Assembly: GCA_016185525.1 (NCBI GenBank)
Contig: JACPNK010000001.1
Location: 1 to 45,734, forward strand
Origin: Candidatus Yanofskyibacteriota bacterium
GTDB lineage: Bacteria > Patescibacteriota > Minisyncoccia > 2-02-FULL-40-12 > IGHO2-12-FULL-4
Direction: 5' to 3'
Length of the DNA stretch: 45,734 nt
The notes under the pieces were generated by a model, which was not told the origin of the DNA, made no database searches, and saw nothing but the letters and a program-made list of their open reading frames with translations. Shown piece by piece: positions 16,266 to 24,157 of the stretch. The first letter of the stretch is position 1. Each line of letters starts with the position of its first letter. Made by a program: the position numbers and the translations under genes.

Positions 16266-19200
16266 TTACCTCCTAACTCCTAACCAGATCTTCTTTTGCG
16301 GCGCCAGTTCAAATTCTTTTTGAATATCAAAGTGTTTGCTTTCGTCATGCTGTCCCGGTGAAAATCCTTTGAGCAAAGCGTTGTTTTTTATAAAATCCCC
16401 CCAGCGTTCAACGGCTGACTTCAACTCCCGGTCTTCCGTATGCCACCGGGCTAAAACTTTGTCGTTAAAAGCATAGCCAGCTTCTTTCCGCATGTCCTGA
16501 ATCTGCCTTATCAATTCTCTGGCCCAACCTTCGTAAATTAAGGCGTCGTCTAAATTCAGATCCAATTTGTCTGGACCCGTAACGACCTCTTTCACGTTAA
16601 CTTCATCTTTAATCAAATTTATATATTCTAATTTAAGTCCGGCAACAACCGAAGAAGATAGTTGTTGCAGTGGCTGACGAACTTTGATCTTAGCCTCTTT
16701 TCTTAAGGCAAGCCCCGCAGTAACAGCTTGCCTTACTTTGTCCATTTCTTTTTCCAAATCCGGGTTAATAAGTTTTTTATTTGACTTGGGCCAGTCATGC
16801 AGATGGACACTGTCGGTACCAGCTTTCGAGCCGCGATGCAACTCTTTGTGCAAATATTCCGCAACAAAAGGCGTGAACGGCGCAATTAATTTTGACATTT
16901 CCAAAAGTAAAAATCTCAACAAAGATAAAGATTCTTTGAGAGACTCTTCTGACTCCGGTTTTTGGAATTTAGACCTTGACCTCCTTAACCACCATTTGGA
17001 AAAATCTTCCACAACAAAACTTTCAATAGAGCGCGTAGCTGTTGTCGGATCATAACTTTCCATAGCCAAAGTGGCCGTTTCAACAGTTTGATTTAGACGA
17101 GAAAGAATCCACTGGTCTAGTAAAGATTTGGGCTGATTTTTATGAAAATTAACCGGAAAATCTTTATTATCCAAATTATACAATTCAAAAAACCTGAAGG
17201 AGTTCCACAAAGTCATGACAAAACCCCTCAAACGCAAAGCCACCTCATCTAAAGAAAAAAGGTTGGACTCGCCCGGGTTGTTTACCGAGTAAAAATACCA
17301 GCGCACAGCATCAACGCCGAATTTGTCCATCACCATCCACGGGTCAACCACATTGCCTTTTGACTTTGACATCTTCTGCCCTTTTTCATCCAAAACGTGG
17401 CTATAAGATAAAACATTTTTGTAAGCCGGGCCTTTGTCAAGCAGGGTTGAAACAGCTAGTAAGGTGTAAAACCAGCCGCGGGTTTGGTCTATTCCTTCAG
17501 CAATAAAGTCGGCCGGAAAGTTTTTTTTAAAAACAGATTTATTTTCAAAAGGATAATGCCATTGGGCATAAGGCATAGCCCCCGAATCAAACCAGACGTC
17601 TGCCACTTCTTTAACTCTCTGCATTTTACTCTTGCACTTGGGACAACTTAAAAATATTTCATCAATATATGGGCGATGGGGGTTGATATAGCCGTTTTCG
17701 TCCCAAGGCAAATTTTTAAATTCCGCCTTGTAAAACTTTCCTTTTTTGGGATACAAGTCTCTTTGCTCACCATTGACCACCTTAAGCAGTTTTTCATCCG
17801 ACCAGCCAAATAAACTGCCGTTAAGCATCGCCAGCGGGTCGCCATGGCTGACAATCAAAATGTTTTTGCCTTCGTGTTTTTTGTCAACTTCGGCAATAAA
17901 ATCCAACATTCTTCTCCGGACTTCGTTCCAGCTTTCACCATCGCCAAATTTATAATCAAAACCGGTAACAGGTCTGGGGCGCTGTGCCAAGCAAAAGGAT
18001 TCGCTCTTGCCCTCGCAAACCGTTCCATGGTTTATTTCCTTAAGCCTTTCGTCAAAGTATATTTTTGCGTCTGTCGCTTTGTTTATAATTTCCGCCGTTT
18101 CTTTGGCTCTCAAAAAGTAAGAGCTGTAAATAAAATCTATTTTTGCCTTCTTCAGTTTTTTTGCCTCCCGTTCGGTGTCTTTCCTTCCTTCATCGGTGAG
18201 GGGATATTTGTCGTTTTCCAGTCTGGTGTTTATTATTTTGTCGGCATTCTTAGTGCTAAAACCGTGGCGCATAAGAAAGTAGTTGTTTTTCTTGCGCCAG
18301 CGGTGTTTCTCTAAATCTTCAAAAGAGCCGACAACCAAAATGTTACCGCAACCTCCTTGACTTTTAACTTTGAACTTTGAACTTTGAACTTTGCCTATCT
18401 GGTTTTGGTCATAACAAAACCAGATAGGCAGTGGCGTGCCCCAGTATCTTTCTCTGGAAATCGCCCAGTCTTTAACCCCTCTCAACCACTCACCAAACCG
18501 GCCCTCTTTGAGATGTCCGGGGTGCCAATTTACTTTTTTGTTATTACTTGTCAGCTTCTTTTCCAATTTTGACATCCCGATAAACCACGAATCAGTGGCA
18601 TAGTACAAAAGCGGCGTGCCGCATCTCCAGCAAAAAGGATAGTCGTGTTCAAAGTTTTCAGTTTTGAAAACCAAATTTTTAGCCTCCAACTCCTTGAGTA
18701 TCAAGTCTTCAGTTGTTTTGTCTTTTACGTACTTGCCGTCAAGTTCTTTGCTAACTCCAACAAATTTACCCTGTTCATCAACTGTGTGGTTAGTCGGCAA
18801 ACCAACTTCCTTGCCCAATTTATAGTCGTCCTCACCATACATCACCGCCGTATGAACTATGCCAGTACCGTCAGTGGTGGTAACAAAATCAGCCGGATAA
18901 ATTTTGTACGATTTTTCTGATTTTAATTTCGGAATATCAAAGAGTGACTCATACTCCAGACCCAGAAGTCTGTCACCCTTAAAGATGCTTAAAGTTTTGA
19001 CCGCATGTCCGGCAAAAACTTTTTCAACCAAGTCTGTAGCAACAATCAAAAGTTCATCTACACCATCAATTAATACGGCGCTATACGAAATACTCTTGTT
19101 TACAGCCAGAGCAACATTCCCAGCAAGCGTCCACGGTGTTGTCGTCCAAGCAAGCAGATAGGTTCTAGGTTCTAGGTTATAGGTTATAGGTTCCGAAATT

Positions 19201-19862
19201 TTTAACTTTGAACTCCTGCCCGTCCGGCAGGCGGGTTTAATTTTGAACTTAACAATAACGGACTTATCTGTTATTGTGCGGTATCCTTGAGCTACTTCGT
19301 GGCTGGACAAGGGCGTGCCACAGCGAGTGCAAAACGGCACAACTTTGTGTCCCTTGAAAAGCATTTTTTTATCCCAAACTTTTTTCAAAATCCACCAGAG
19401 GGTTTCTATATATTTTGGATCGTAAGTGATATAGGGATTTTTCAAATCCAGCCAAAAACCGATGCGCTTGGTAAAACGCTCCCACTCTTCTTTATACTTC
19501 CAGACGCTCTCTTTGGCCTGTCTGTTAAACTTGGCAATCCCATATTCTTCAATTTCTTTTTTTGATTTAAGGCTAAGAGACTTCTCAACCTCAATTTCCA
19601 CCGGCAGGCCATGTGTGTCCCAGCCGGATTTTCTTTCAACATAAAAGCCCCGCATTGTTTTATAGCGGCAAAAAACATCTTTAAAAACACGGCCAATCAG
19701 ATGATGTATTGCCGGTTTGGCATTGGCCGTCGGCGGACCTTCAAAGAAAATGAAACTCTTGGACTTTTTCCGCCGTTCTAGACTCTGTTCAAAAACTTTG
19801 TTCTTTTCCCAAAAGTCCATTACCTCTTCTTCTATTTTTTTAAAGTCAAAATTGTCTGACAT
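16266..19862 (-). CDS. ileS: Isoleucyl-tRNA synthetase with inserted histidine-phosphatase domain
   Basis: 1198 residues. It charges tRNA-Ile and edits mischarged valine. Visible in order: GPPTAN and HHLIGR (HIGH region, residues 53-58), the CP1 editing domain (LLAWTTTPWTL, DGTGIVHTA), SRERYWGTPLPIW, the zinc-type CPKC segment, DVWFDSG, KMSKS at residues 830-834, then the anticodon-binding domain. Between the SFEDLE block (about residue 520) and HRPYID (residue 729) lies an extra ~200-residue domain with LMRHG (RHG at 532-534), PLTDEGR, SSYFLRAKETAE, ERLKEINHG and VSHGDP (His 673), i.e. a complete histidine phosphatase/phosphoglycerate mutase active site. Two repeat-derived inserts also occur, near residues 205-235 and 490-502. 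TAAAAC near the ATG is a poor -10 box. Confidence 0.95.
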   Translation of the reverse strand: MSDNFDFKKIEEEVMDFWEKNKVFEQSLERRKKSKSFIFFEGPPTANAKPAIHHLIGRVFKDVFCRYKTMRGFYVERKSGWDTHGLPVEIEVEKSLSLKSKKEIEEYGIAKFNRQAKESVWKYKEEWERFTKRIGFWLDLKNPYITYDPKYIETLWWILKKVWDKKMLFKGHKVVPFCTRCGTPLSSHEVAQGYRTITDKSVIVKFKIKPACRTGRSSKLKISEPITYNLEPRTYLLAWTTTPWTLAGNVALAVNKSISYSAVLIDGVDELLIVATDLVEKVFAGHAVKTLSIFKGDRLLGLEYESLFDIPKLKSEKSYKIYPADFVTTTDGTGIVHTAVMYGEDDYKLGKEVGLPTNHTVDEQGKFVGVSKELDGKYVKDKTTEDLILKELEAKNLVFKTENFEHDYPFCWRCGTPLLYYATDSWFIGMSKLEKKLTSNNKKVNWHPGHLKEGRFGEWLRGVKDWAISRERYWGTPLPIWFCYDQNQIGKVQSSKFKVKSQGGCGNILVVGSFEDLEKHRWRKKNNYFLMRHGFSTKNADKIINTRLENDKYPLTDEGRKDTEREAKKLKKAKIDFIYSSYFLRAKETAEIINKATDAKIYFDERLKEINHGTVCEGKSESFCLAQRPRPVTGFDYKFGDGESWNEVRRRMLDFIAEVDKKHEGKNILIVSHGDPLAMLNGSLFGWSDEKLLKVVNGEQRDLYPKKGKFYKAEFKNLPWDENGYINPHRPYIDEIFLSCPKCKSKMQRVKEVADVWFDSGAMPYAQWHYPFENKSVFKKNFPADFIAEGIDQTRGWFYTLLAVSTLLDKGPAYKNVLSYSHVLDEKGQKMSKSKGNVVDPWMVMDKFGVDAVRWYFYSVNNPGESNLFSLDEVALRLRGFVMTLWNSFRFFELYNLDNKDFPVNFHKNQPKSLLDQWILSRLNQTVETATLAMESYDPTTATRSIESFVVEDFSKWWLRRSRSKFQKPESEESLKESLSLLRFLLLEMSKLIAPFTPFVAEYLHKELHRGSKAGTDSVHLHDWPKSNKKLINPDLEKEMDKVRQAVTAGLALRKEAKIKVRQPLQQLSSSVVAGLKLEYINLIKDEVNVKEVVTGPDKLDLNLDDALIYEGWARELIRQIQDMRKEAGYAFNDKVLARWHTEDRELKSAVERWGDFIKNNALLKGFSPGQHDESKHFDIQKEFELAPQKKIWLGVRR
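19159..19250. repeat. Repeat insert inside ileS: word run plus GC palindrome
   Basis: Tandem GGTTCTA/GGTTATA words (19159-19195) are followed by a GC palindrome (19214-19236) flanked by AACTTTGAACT and its complement-like TTTTGAACTT. In the protein it reads as an insert containing PACRTGRSS in the editing domain, absent from ordinary IleRS as I know the family. Confidence 0.7.
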
Positions 19863-19895
19863 TGTGTTTTACCTAAAAATTGTTAAAATAGCCGA

Positions 19896-20312
19896 ATGCT
19901 GAAAAATCCCGGACTTTGGCTGTTGGTTTTCCTGCTCGTTGTTAACATAGTCTTTGGATTTGTGTTTGATTTCTATTTGAAATTCTGGTTTTTTGACTTC
20001 ATCCTTCATTTCTCCGGAGGGTTGGGCGTTGCTCTGTTTGCCCGCTACTATTTCGCCAAAGACCTGAAAAACATTTCCAAATTCGGTTCTCTCATTTTTT
20101 TGGTAAGCTTCGGAGTCGCCGTGGGAGTATTCTGGGAATTTTTGGAATACGGTATTTCTATAATTTCAAAATGGACCGCCGGCTCTTTAAACGCTATTGA
20201 TTTTTTCGGCGAAGTTGAAGACACGATAAGCGATTTAGCAATGGACACCTTGGGGGCTTTTGTCGTCGCCATACTACATCTTTTCGGGCAAAGAAATGCC
20301 GAGAAGAGTTAA
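19896..20312 (+). CDS. Small multi-pass membrane protein, DUF2238/YjdF-like
   Basis: 138 residues with about four membrane segments. HFSGGLGVALFA, GVFWEFLEYG and DTISDLAMDTLGAFVVA match the conserved pattern of the DUF2238 (YjdF) membrane family, which has no known function. TAAAAT (19884-19889) lies 6 nt before the ATG, so the mRNA is probably leaderless; it diverges from ileS. The 3' end overlaps the 3' end of argS by 39 bp, tail to tail. Confidence 0.75.
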   Translation: MLKNPGLWLLVFLLVVNIVFGFVFDFYLKFWFFDFILHFSGGLGVALFARYYFAKDLKNISKFGSLIFLVSFGVAVGVFWEFLEYGISIISKWTAGSLNAIDFFGEVEDTISDLAMDTLGAFVVAILHLFGQRNAEKS

Positions 20313-21884
20313 GCCATTTCTTAGTACAATAGCCGATGCCTGAACCAGCGTCAACCTAAATTTTTCAAGCTCTTTTTCAGCGCCAATCACTTTTTGGGTT
20401 TCGTAAAAACGGTTTATTTTGCCTGCCAAATCCAAAATATAAGCCGTCAAATGGTGAATCTGATAGTTCTCCCCCGTTTCCGCCAAAATTTCCGGAAATT
20501 TTATAAGCTCTTTCACCAGTTCTTCCTCCTCCTCTTTCCAAGGGTAAACCTTGGAAAGTTTTTTTTCTGTCTTTATACCTATTCCTTTGGCTTTTCTCAA
20601 GATACTCTGCATCCTGACAAAAGCATACTGAATGTAATAAACCGGATTTTTGTTTGATTCTTCTTTTGCCAAGTCCAAGTCAAACTCAACATGGCTGTCC
20701 ATTGATTTAGCCAAAAAGAAAAATTTGACCACGTCCGCCGGCACTTCTTTAACAAGTTCGTCCAAAGTAACAAACCGGCCGGCCCTTTTGGACATCCTCA
20801 CTTGTTCCCCTTTTTCAACCAAAGTCACCAGCTGATAGAGCAGGAACCTAAATTTTTCTTCGGGCAGTTTCATGGCCCTTAAGCCCGATTTTATCCTTGC
20901 CACATCTGCGTGGTGATCGGCGCCAAGAATATATATCATCTTATCAAAACCTCTTTTTAATTTGTTCTTGGCATAAGCGAAGTCCGACAAAAGATAGGTG
21001 GTAAAGCCGTTTGATTTTTTAATAACCGCATCGCTGTCCAAGCCAAAATCAGAAGATTTAAACCACAGAGCTCCATCTTTCTCATAAGAAAGATTATTAA
21101 TATTGAAATCGTGCAAAATCTTATCTATCTCGCCATGGTTTTCCAGCTCGCTCTCCGGAAACCAAACATCGTGCTTAACTCCGAAGCGCGCGAGAGAGTC
21201 TTTCAAAGAAGCGGTAATTTTTTCAACGGCATATTTTTGGGCCGACTTAATCAAACTCTCAAAGTCATCCAAAGAACCATGATAAGCGCCGTCTTCTTTA
21301 AATTTTTTGGCAATATCTAAAATATATTCTCCCTGATACATTTCTTCGGGATAATCCGTTTGCCGGCCGTTTAGCTCTAAAAATCTCCGAGCAACAGACT
21401 CACCCAGCAGAGCCACTTGTCTGCCAAGGTCGTTTAAAAAATATTCTTTGGTAACTTTGTGGCCAAGGAAGTTAAGCAGTCTTGCCAAACTTTCGCCGTA
21501 AGCCGCCGAACGGCCGTTGCCTAAAGTGAGAGGACCGGTGGGATTGGCTGAAACAAATTCTATGTTAATTTTTCTACCTTTGCCATTTTTCGCCGAACCG
21601 TACTTTTCTCCTTTTTTTAAAACTTCCTGCAGTTCTTCGCGCAAAACTTCGTCAGCCAAATAAAAATTGATAAACCCCGGCTTGGCCAGTTCAATTTTAG
21701 AAAAAAGCTTGCTGAATTTTTTGTCTTTTTTCAAATCCGACAAAATTTCCTCGCCCGCACTCATGGGGCTTGCCTGCTTCTCCCCCGCTAAAACAAGGGG
21801 CAGATTGCTTGAATAATCGCCAAATCCAACCGGCGCAAAAGACACCTCTCCGCCCAATTTCTTTTTTATTTCCAGCTTAACCAT
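20274..21884 (-). CDS. argS: Arginyl-tRNA synthetase
   Basis: 536 residues. It charges tRNA-Arg. The N-terminal additional domain (residues 1-100) ends in GFINFYL, and the catalytic core follows. The HIGH motif region reads NPTGPLTLGNGR, with T120-L-G-N123 in place of the usual H-x-G-H, a change I associate with CPR ArgRS. The second motif MSKRAG starts at residue 364. The helical anticodon-binding domain with the C-terminal VLRNGLTLLGI block is present. A weak GAGG precedes the ATG; structured element D lies about 60 nt upstream. Confidence 0.95.
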   Translation of the reverse strand: MVKLEIKKKLGGEVSFAPVGFGDYSSNLPLVLAGEKQASPMSAGEEILSDLKKDKKFSKLFSKIELAKPGFINFYLADEVLREELQEVLKKGEKYGSAKNGKGRKINIEFVSANPTGPLTLGNGRSAAYGESLARLLNFLGHKVTKEYFLNDLGRQVALLGESVARRFLELNGRQTDYPEEMYQGEYILDIAKKFKEDGAYHGSLDDFESLIKSAQKYAVEKITASLKDSLARFGVKHDVWFPESELENHGEIDKILHDFNINNLSYEKDGALWFKSSDFGLDSDAVIKKSNGFTTYLLSDFAYAKNKLKRGFDKMIYILGADHHADVARIKSGLRAMKLPEEKFRFLLYQLVTLVEKGEQVRMSKRAGRFVTLDELVKEVPADVVKFFFLAKSMDSHVEFDLDLAKEESNKNPVYYIQYAFVRMQSILRKAKGIGIKTEKKLSKVYPWKEEEEELVKELIKFPEILAETGENYQIHHLTAYILDLAGKINRFYETQKVIGAEKELEKFRLTLVQASAIVLRNGLTLLGISLPEKM

Positions 21885-21942
21885 AACCTCAAAATCATAT
21901 CATTTTGCTTTTAACTTTTAAACTGGTAAAATACTGGATAGT

Positions 21943-22089
21943 TTGTATTGTTTGACAAATCTTGCTTTTCTCCGAACGCTCGTTTTCCCCAGCGAGGAAA
22001 ACTTCGCTCGTATCAGATTGTGGATTCTGGATAAGAATCCAGACCCCGCTCCTCGCCGCTAGAAACAAAGATGTTACCAAATTATACAA
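21943..22089 (-). repeat. Structured repeat element, copy D (upstream of argS)
   Basis: 147 nt between argS and the divergent HtrA gene. The outer helix TTGTAT..TTTG/CAAA..ATACAA, a 3x3 loop and an imperfect second helix match the layout of copies A-C. The conserved 3' part (GAGCGAA, hairpin GTTTTCC/GGAAAAC around TCGCTG, then GAGCGTTCGGA) is close to copy B. The AGTATAAT loop of A-C is replaced by a CTGGAT/ATCCAG hairpin. Confidence 0.7.
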
Positions 22090-22095
22090 GAACCA

Positions 22096-22113
22096 TCACA
22101 GGAATACCTGTGA
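22096..22113. promoter_or_regulatory. Inverted repeat upstream of the HtrA gene
   Basis: TCACAGG-AATA-CCTGTGA, a 7-bp perfect inverted repeat 55 nt before the HtrA start and just after a TTATAC that could be a -10 box. It may be an operator or a short leader hairpin. Confidence 0.4.
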
Positions 22114-22168
22114 GTGGGGGTAAAGATGCGTCTTCAAAAATCAAGATTTGCCAAACCATCACACAAAT

Positions 22169-23239
22169 ATGCAATCTGAAGAAAAACAAACAATTGAAAT
22201 TGTAAAGAAGGTTACGCCGGCTGTGGTCAGCATTGGCGTCAGTAAAAGCTTGGCTCAAGTCAAAGAAATGGCGCTTGGCCCTTTTGGGCCCGGCTTAAGC
22301 CCTTTTTTGTTCGGCGGCCGCAATCCTGAAATTAAAAGCGACGAGGAAGAAAGCCAAAAAATAAAAATCGGCGGCGGTTCCGGATTTATAGTAGATTCTG
22401 ACGGAATCATTTTAACAAACAAACATGTTGTGATTGATACGGAAGCTGAATATACAGTCGTCACAAACGACGAAAAGGAATACCCCGCTAAAATCTTGAG
22501 CCGGGACCCGGTCAACGACATAGCCATATTAAAAATAGACGCCAAAGAACTACCGACGGTAAAACTCTCAAACGCTAAGATTGAACCCGGTCAGACAGTA
22601 TTGGCCATTGGCAACGCCTTGGGTCTTTTCTCTAACACGGTTTCCAAAGGAATAGTTTCCGGATTAGCCAGAAAAATTTCTGCCGCTATGGGCGGAGCTG
22701 AAAACGAAGGCCAGCCTCAAGTGGAAGAACTGCGCGGAGTGATCCAAACCGACGTTGCCATCAACCAAGGCAACTCCGGCGGACCGTTGATAAATACAGA
22801 GGGCGAGGTGGTGGGAATTAATACCGCCGTAATTTTCGGCGCCCAAAATATCGGCTTTTCCATCCCCGTAGAGTGGGCTAAAAGAGACTTAGACGACCTG
22901 CGTAAATTTGGCAGAATTATCCGGCCATATATCGGTCTCCGCTACATCATGCTTAACAAAGATATTCAAAGAAGATACAAGTTGCCGGTTGATTGCGGAG
23001 CTCTTATTGCCCAAGACCACATCCCCGGCAGCCACGCCATAGTCAAAAACTCTCCAGCCGACAAAGCCGGCCTGAAAGAAAACGATGTGATTTTAGAAAT
23101 AAACGGCAAAAAACTGGATGAAAAAAATGACCTCGGCGACATGATACAGCTTTTGAAAGCCGGTGATGAAGTTAACCTTGCCTATTTCCGTAAAGACGAA
23201 ACTCACAAGACAAAATTGACACTGGAGGAGAGAAAATAA
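22169..23239 (+). CDS. HtrA/DegP-family serine protease with one PDZ domain, no visible export signal
   Basis: About 356 residues. It degrades misfolded proteins. The trypsin-like triad is visible: His86 in TNKHVV, Asp117 in DPVNDIAIL and Ser203 in QGNSGGPL. A PDZ domain follows from about residue 255 (YIGLRYIML...NSPADKAGLKENDVILEINGKK). Family members normally carry a signal peptide or membrane anchor. Here the protein starts at MQSEEKQTIEIVKK, directly before the protease domain, and the upstream frame (TTG at 22148) adds no hydrophobic segment, so it appears cytoplasmic. A 17-codon ORF (22124-22177) in another frame with a G-rich ribosome site overlaps the start. Confidence 0.92.
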   Translation: MQSEEKQTIEIVKKVTPAVVSIGVSKSLAQVKEMALGPFGPGLSPFLFGGRNPEIKSDEEESQKIKIGGGSGFIVDSDGIILTNKHVVIDTEAEYTVVTNDEKEYPAKILSRDPVNDIAILKIDAKELPTVKLSNAKIEPGQTVLAIGNALGLFSNTVSKGIVSGLARKISAAMGGAENEGQPQVEELRGVIQTDVAINQGNSGGPLINTEGEVVGINTAVIFGAQNIGFSIPVEWAKRDLDDLRKFGRIIRPYIGLRYIMLNKDIQRRYKLPVDCGALIAQDHIPGSHAIVKNSPADKAGLKENDVILEINGKKLDEKNDLGDMIQLLKAGDEVNLAYFRKDETHKTKLTLEERK

Positions 23240-23242
23240 AAA

Positions 23243-23261
23243 ATCCCGCCACCAGCGGAAT
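23243..23261. terminator. Terminator between the convergent HtrA and HExxH genes
   Basis: ATCCCGC/GCGGAAT stem (one G-U on the RNA) with a T6 run on the minus strand and T3 on the plus strand. Confidence 0.65.
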
Positions 23262-23267
23262 TTAACT

Positions 23268-23669
23268 TTAATCCTTACTCTCACTACGAGGCAAAAAAGA
23301 TTTTAAAAAGTCTTTTTGTTCTTGAGTAAACCTACCGACCAAGATATTTTCGGCTTGCCCGATAAAACGCTCCCATGTTTTCCAAAAAACAACATGGCTC
23401 AACTCGTGAATAAGGGTTTCTGCTTCTTCGTCGCGGCTACAGTGGATGCTCTTAGAAGAATTAATAGTAATCTCTATACCGTGCCCACCCGGTCCAACCT
23501 GGGGTTGCATTAACCCCCGAATAACTCTCCTGTGCGGATTGTCCGGATCTAAAAGCCTCTTTTTTCTTTTAATAGCCAGGGTTTCTCTTCTTAGAAAAAA
23601 AACGAACTGCTTAAAAGTCCAATCAACCCAGTCGTCCCCGCTAAGAGGGACTTCGCGCAAGGAAATCAT
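23268..23669 (-). CDS. Small HExxH (SprT/minimal-gluzincin-like) putative metalloprotease
   Basis: 133 residues. ETLIHELSHVVFW places H88-E-L-S-H92, a zinc-binding HExxH helix preceded by a short beta-like segment, as in small metallopeptidases such as SprT-like or phage-type proteins. No third ligand is obvious and no signal peptide is seen. I chose ATG 23669 because AGGGGGG lies 4 nt upstream; the longer frame starts inside the smpB promoter region. It diverges from smpB. Confidence 0.75.
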   Translation of the reverse strand: MISLREVPLSGDDWVDWTFKQFVFFLRRETLAIKRKKRLLDPDNPHRRVIRGLMQPQVGPGGHGIEITINSSKSIHCSRDEEAETLIHELSHVVFWKTWERFIGQAENILVGRFTQEQKDFLKSFLPRSESKD

Positions 23670-23705
23670 ACGCCCCCCTTGTTTTTGCAAAAGAACTAAA
23701 ACATT

Positions 23706-23719
23706 TATAATAAAAACAA
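23706..23719 (+). promoter_or_regulatory. -10 box directly before smpB
   Basis: TATAAT at 23706-23711 with 8 nt to the ATG, so transcription should begin at or within 1-2 nt of the start codon. A TTGCAA upstream is spaced 15 nt, a weak -35. Confidence 0.6.
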
Positions 23720-24157
23720 ATGTCTTTTGCAACTAACCCCAAAGCATACTTTGACTACAACGTCCTTGAAACTTTTGAGGCCGGCTTAGTTTTGTCCGGA
23801 CAGGAGGTTAAATCAGTCAAAAATGGCAAGGTTTCAATCCGAGGCGCTTTCGTAAAAATTTTAAATGCGGAAGCTTGGCTTATTGGCGCCACAATTTCGC
23901 CATACCAACAAAATAACACTTCTCCCGACTACGACCCTCAAAGAACCAGAAAACTTTTACTAAAGAAAAAAGAGGTAAATTACCTCTTTGAAAAATCACA
24001 GGAAGCGGGACTGTCTATCGTGCCGCTTAAACTTTACGAAAAAAAGAACTTAATTAAACTGGAAATCGGCCTTGCCCGCGGAAAAAAGAAATACGACAAG
24101 CGGGAAAGCATAAAGAAAAAAGAAGAAGAAAGAAAAATAAGACGGGAGTTAAGTTAA
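23720..24157 (+). CDS. smpB: tmRNA-binding protein SmpB
   Basis: 145 residues, normal length. It binds the tRNA-like domain of tmRNA and delivers it to stalled ribosomes. Conserved blocks are present: NPKAYFDYNVLETFEAGLVLSGQEVKSVKNGK, AWLIGATISPY, LLLKKKEVNYL and the basic C-terminal tail KYDKRESIKKKEEERKIRREL. The tmRNA gene itself lies 1.15 kb downstream. The tail overlaps the end of the convergent gene by 9 bp. Confidence 0.97.
   Translation: MSFATNPKAYFDYNVLETFEAGLVLSGQEVKSVKNGKVSIRGAFVKILNAEAWLIGATISPYQQNNTSPDYDPQRTRKLLLKKKEVNYLFEKSQEAGLSIVPLKLYEKKNLIKLEIGLARGKKKYDKRESIKKKEEERKIRRELS

Noticed and set aside
5153-22089. T-box or other amino-acid riboswitch upstream of glyS and argS
   Set aside because: No T-box sequence (TGGNACC) or specifier loop is seen, and the same element occurs upstream of rsmI and a permease.
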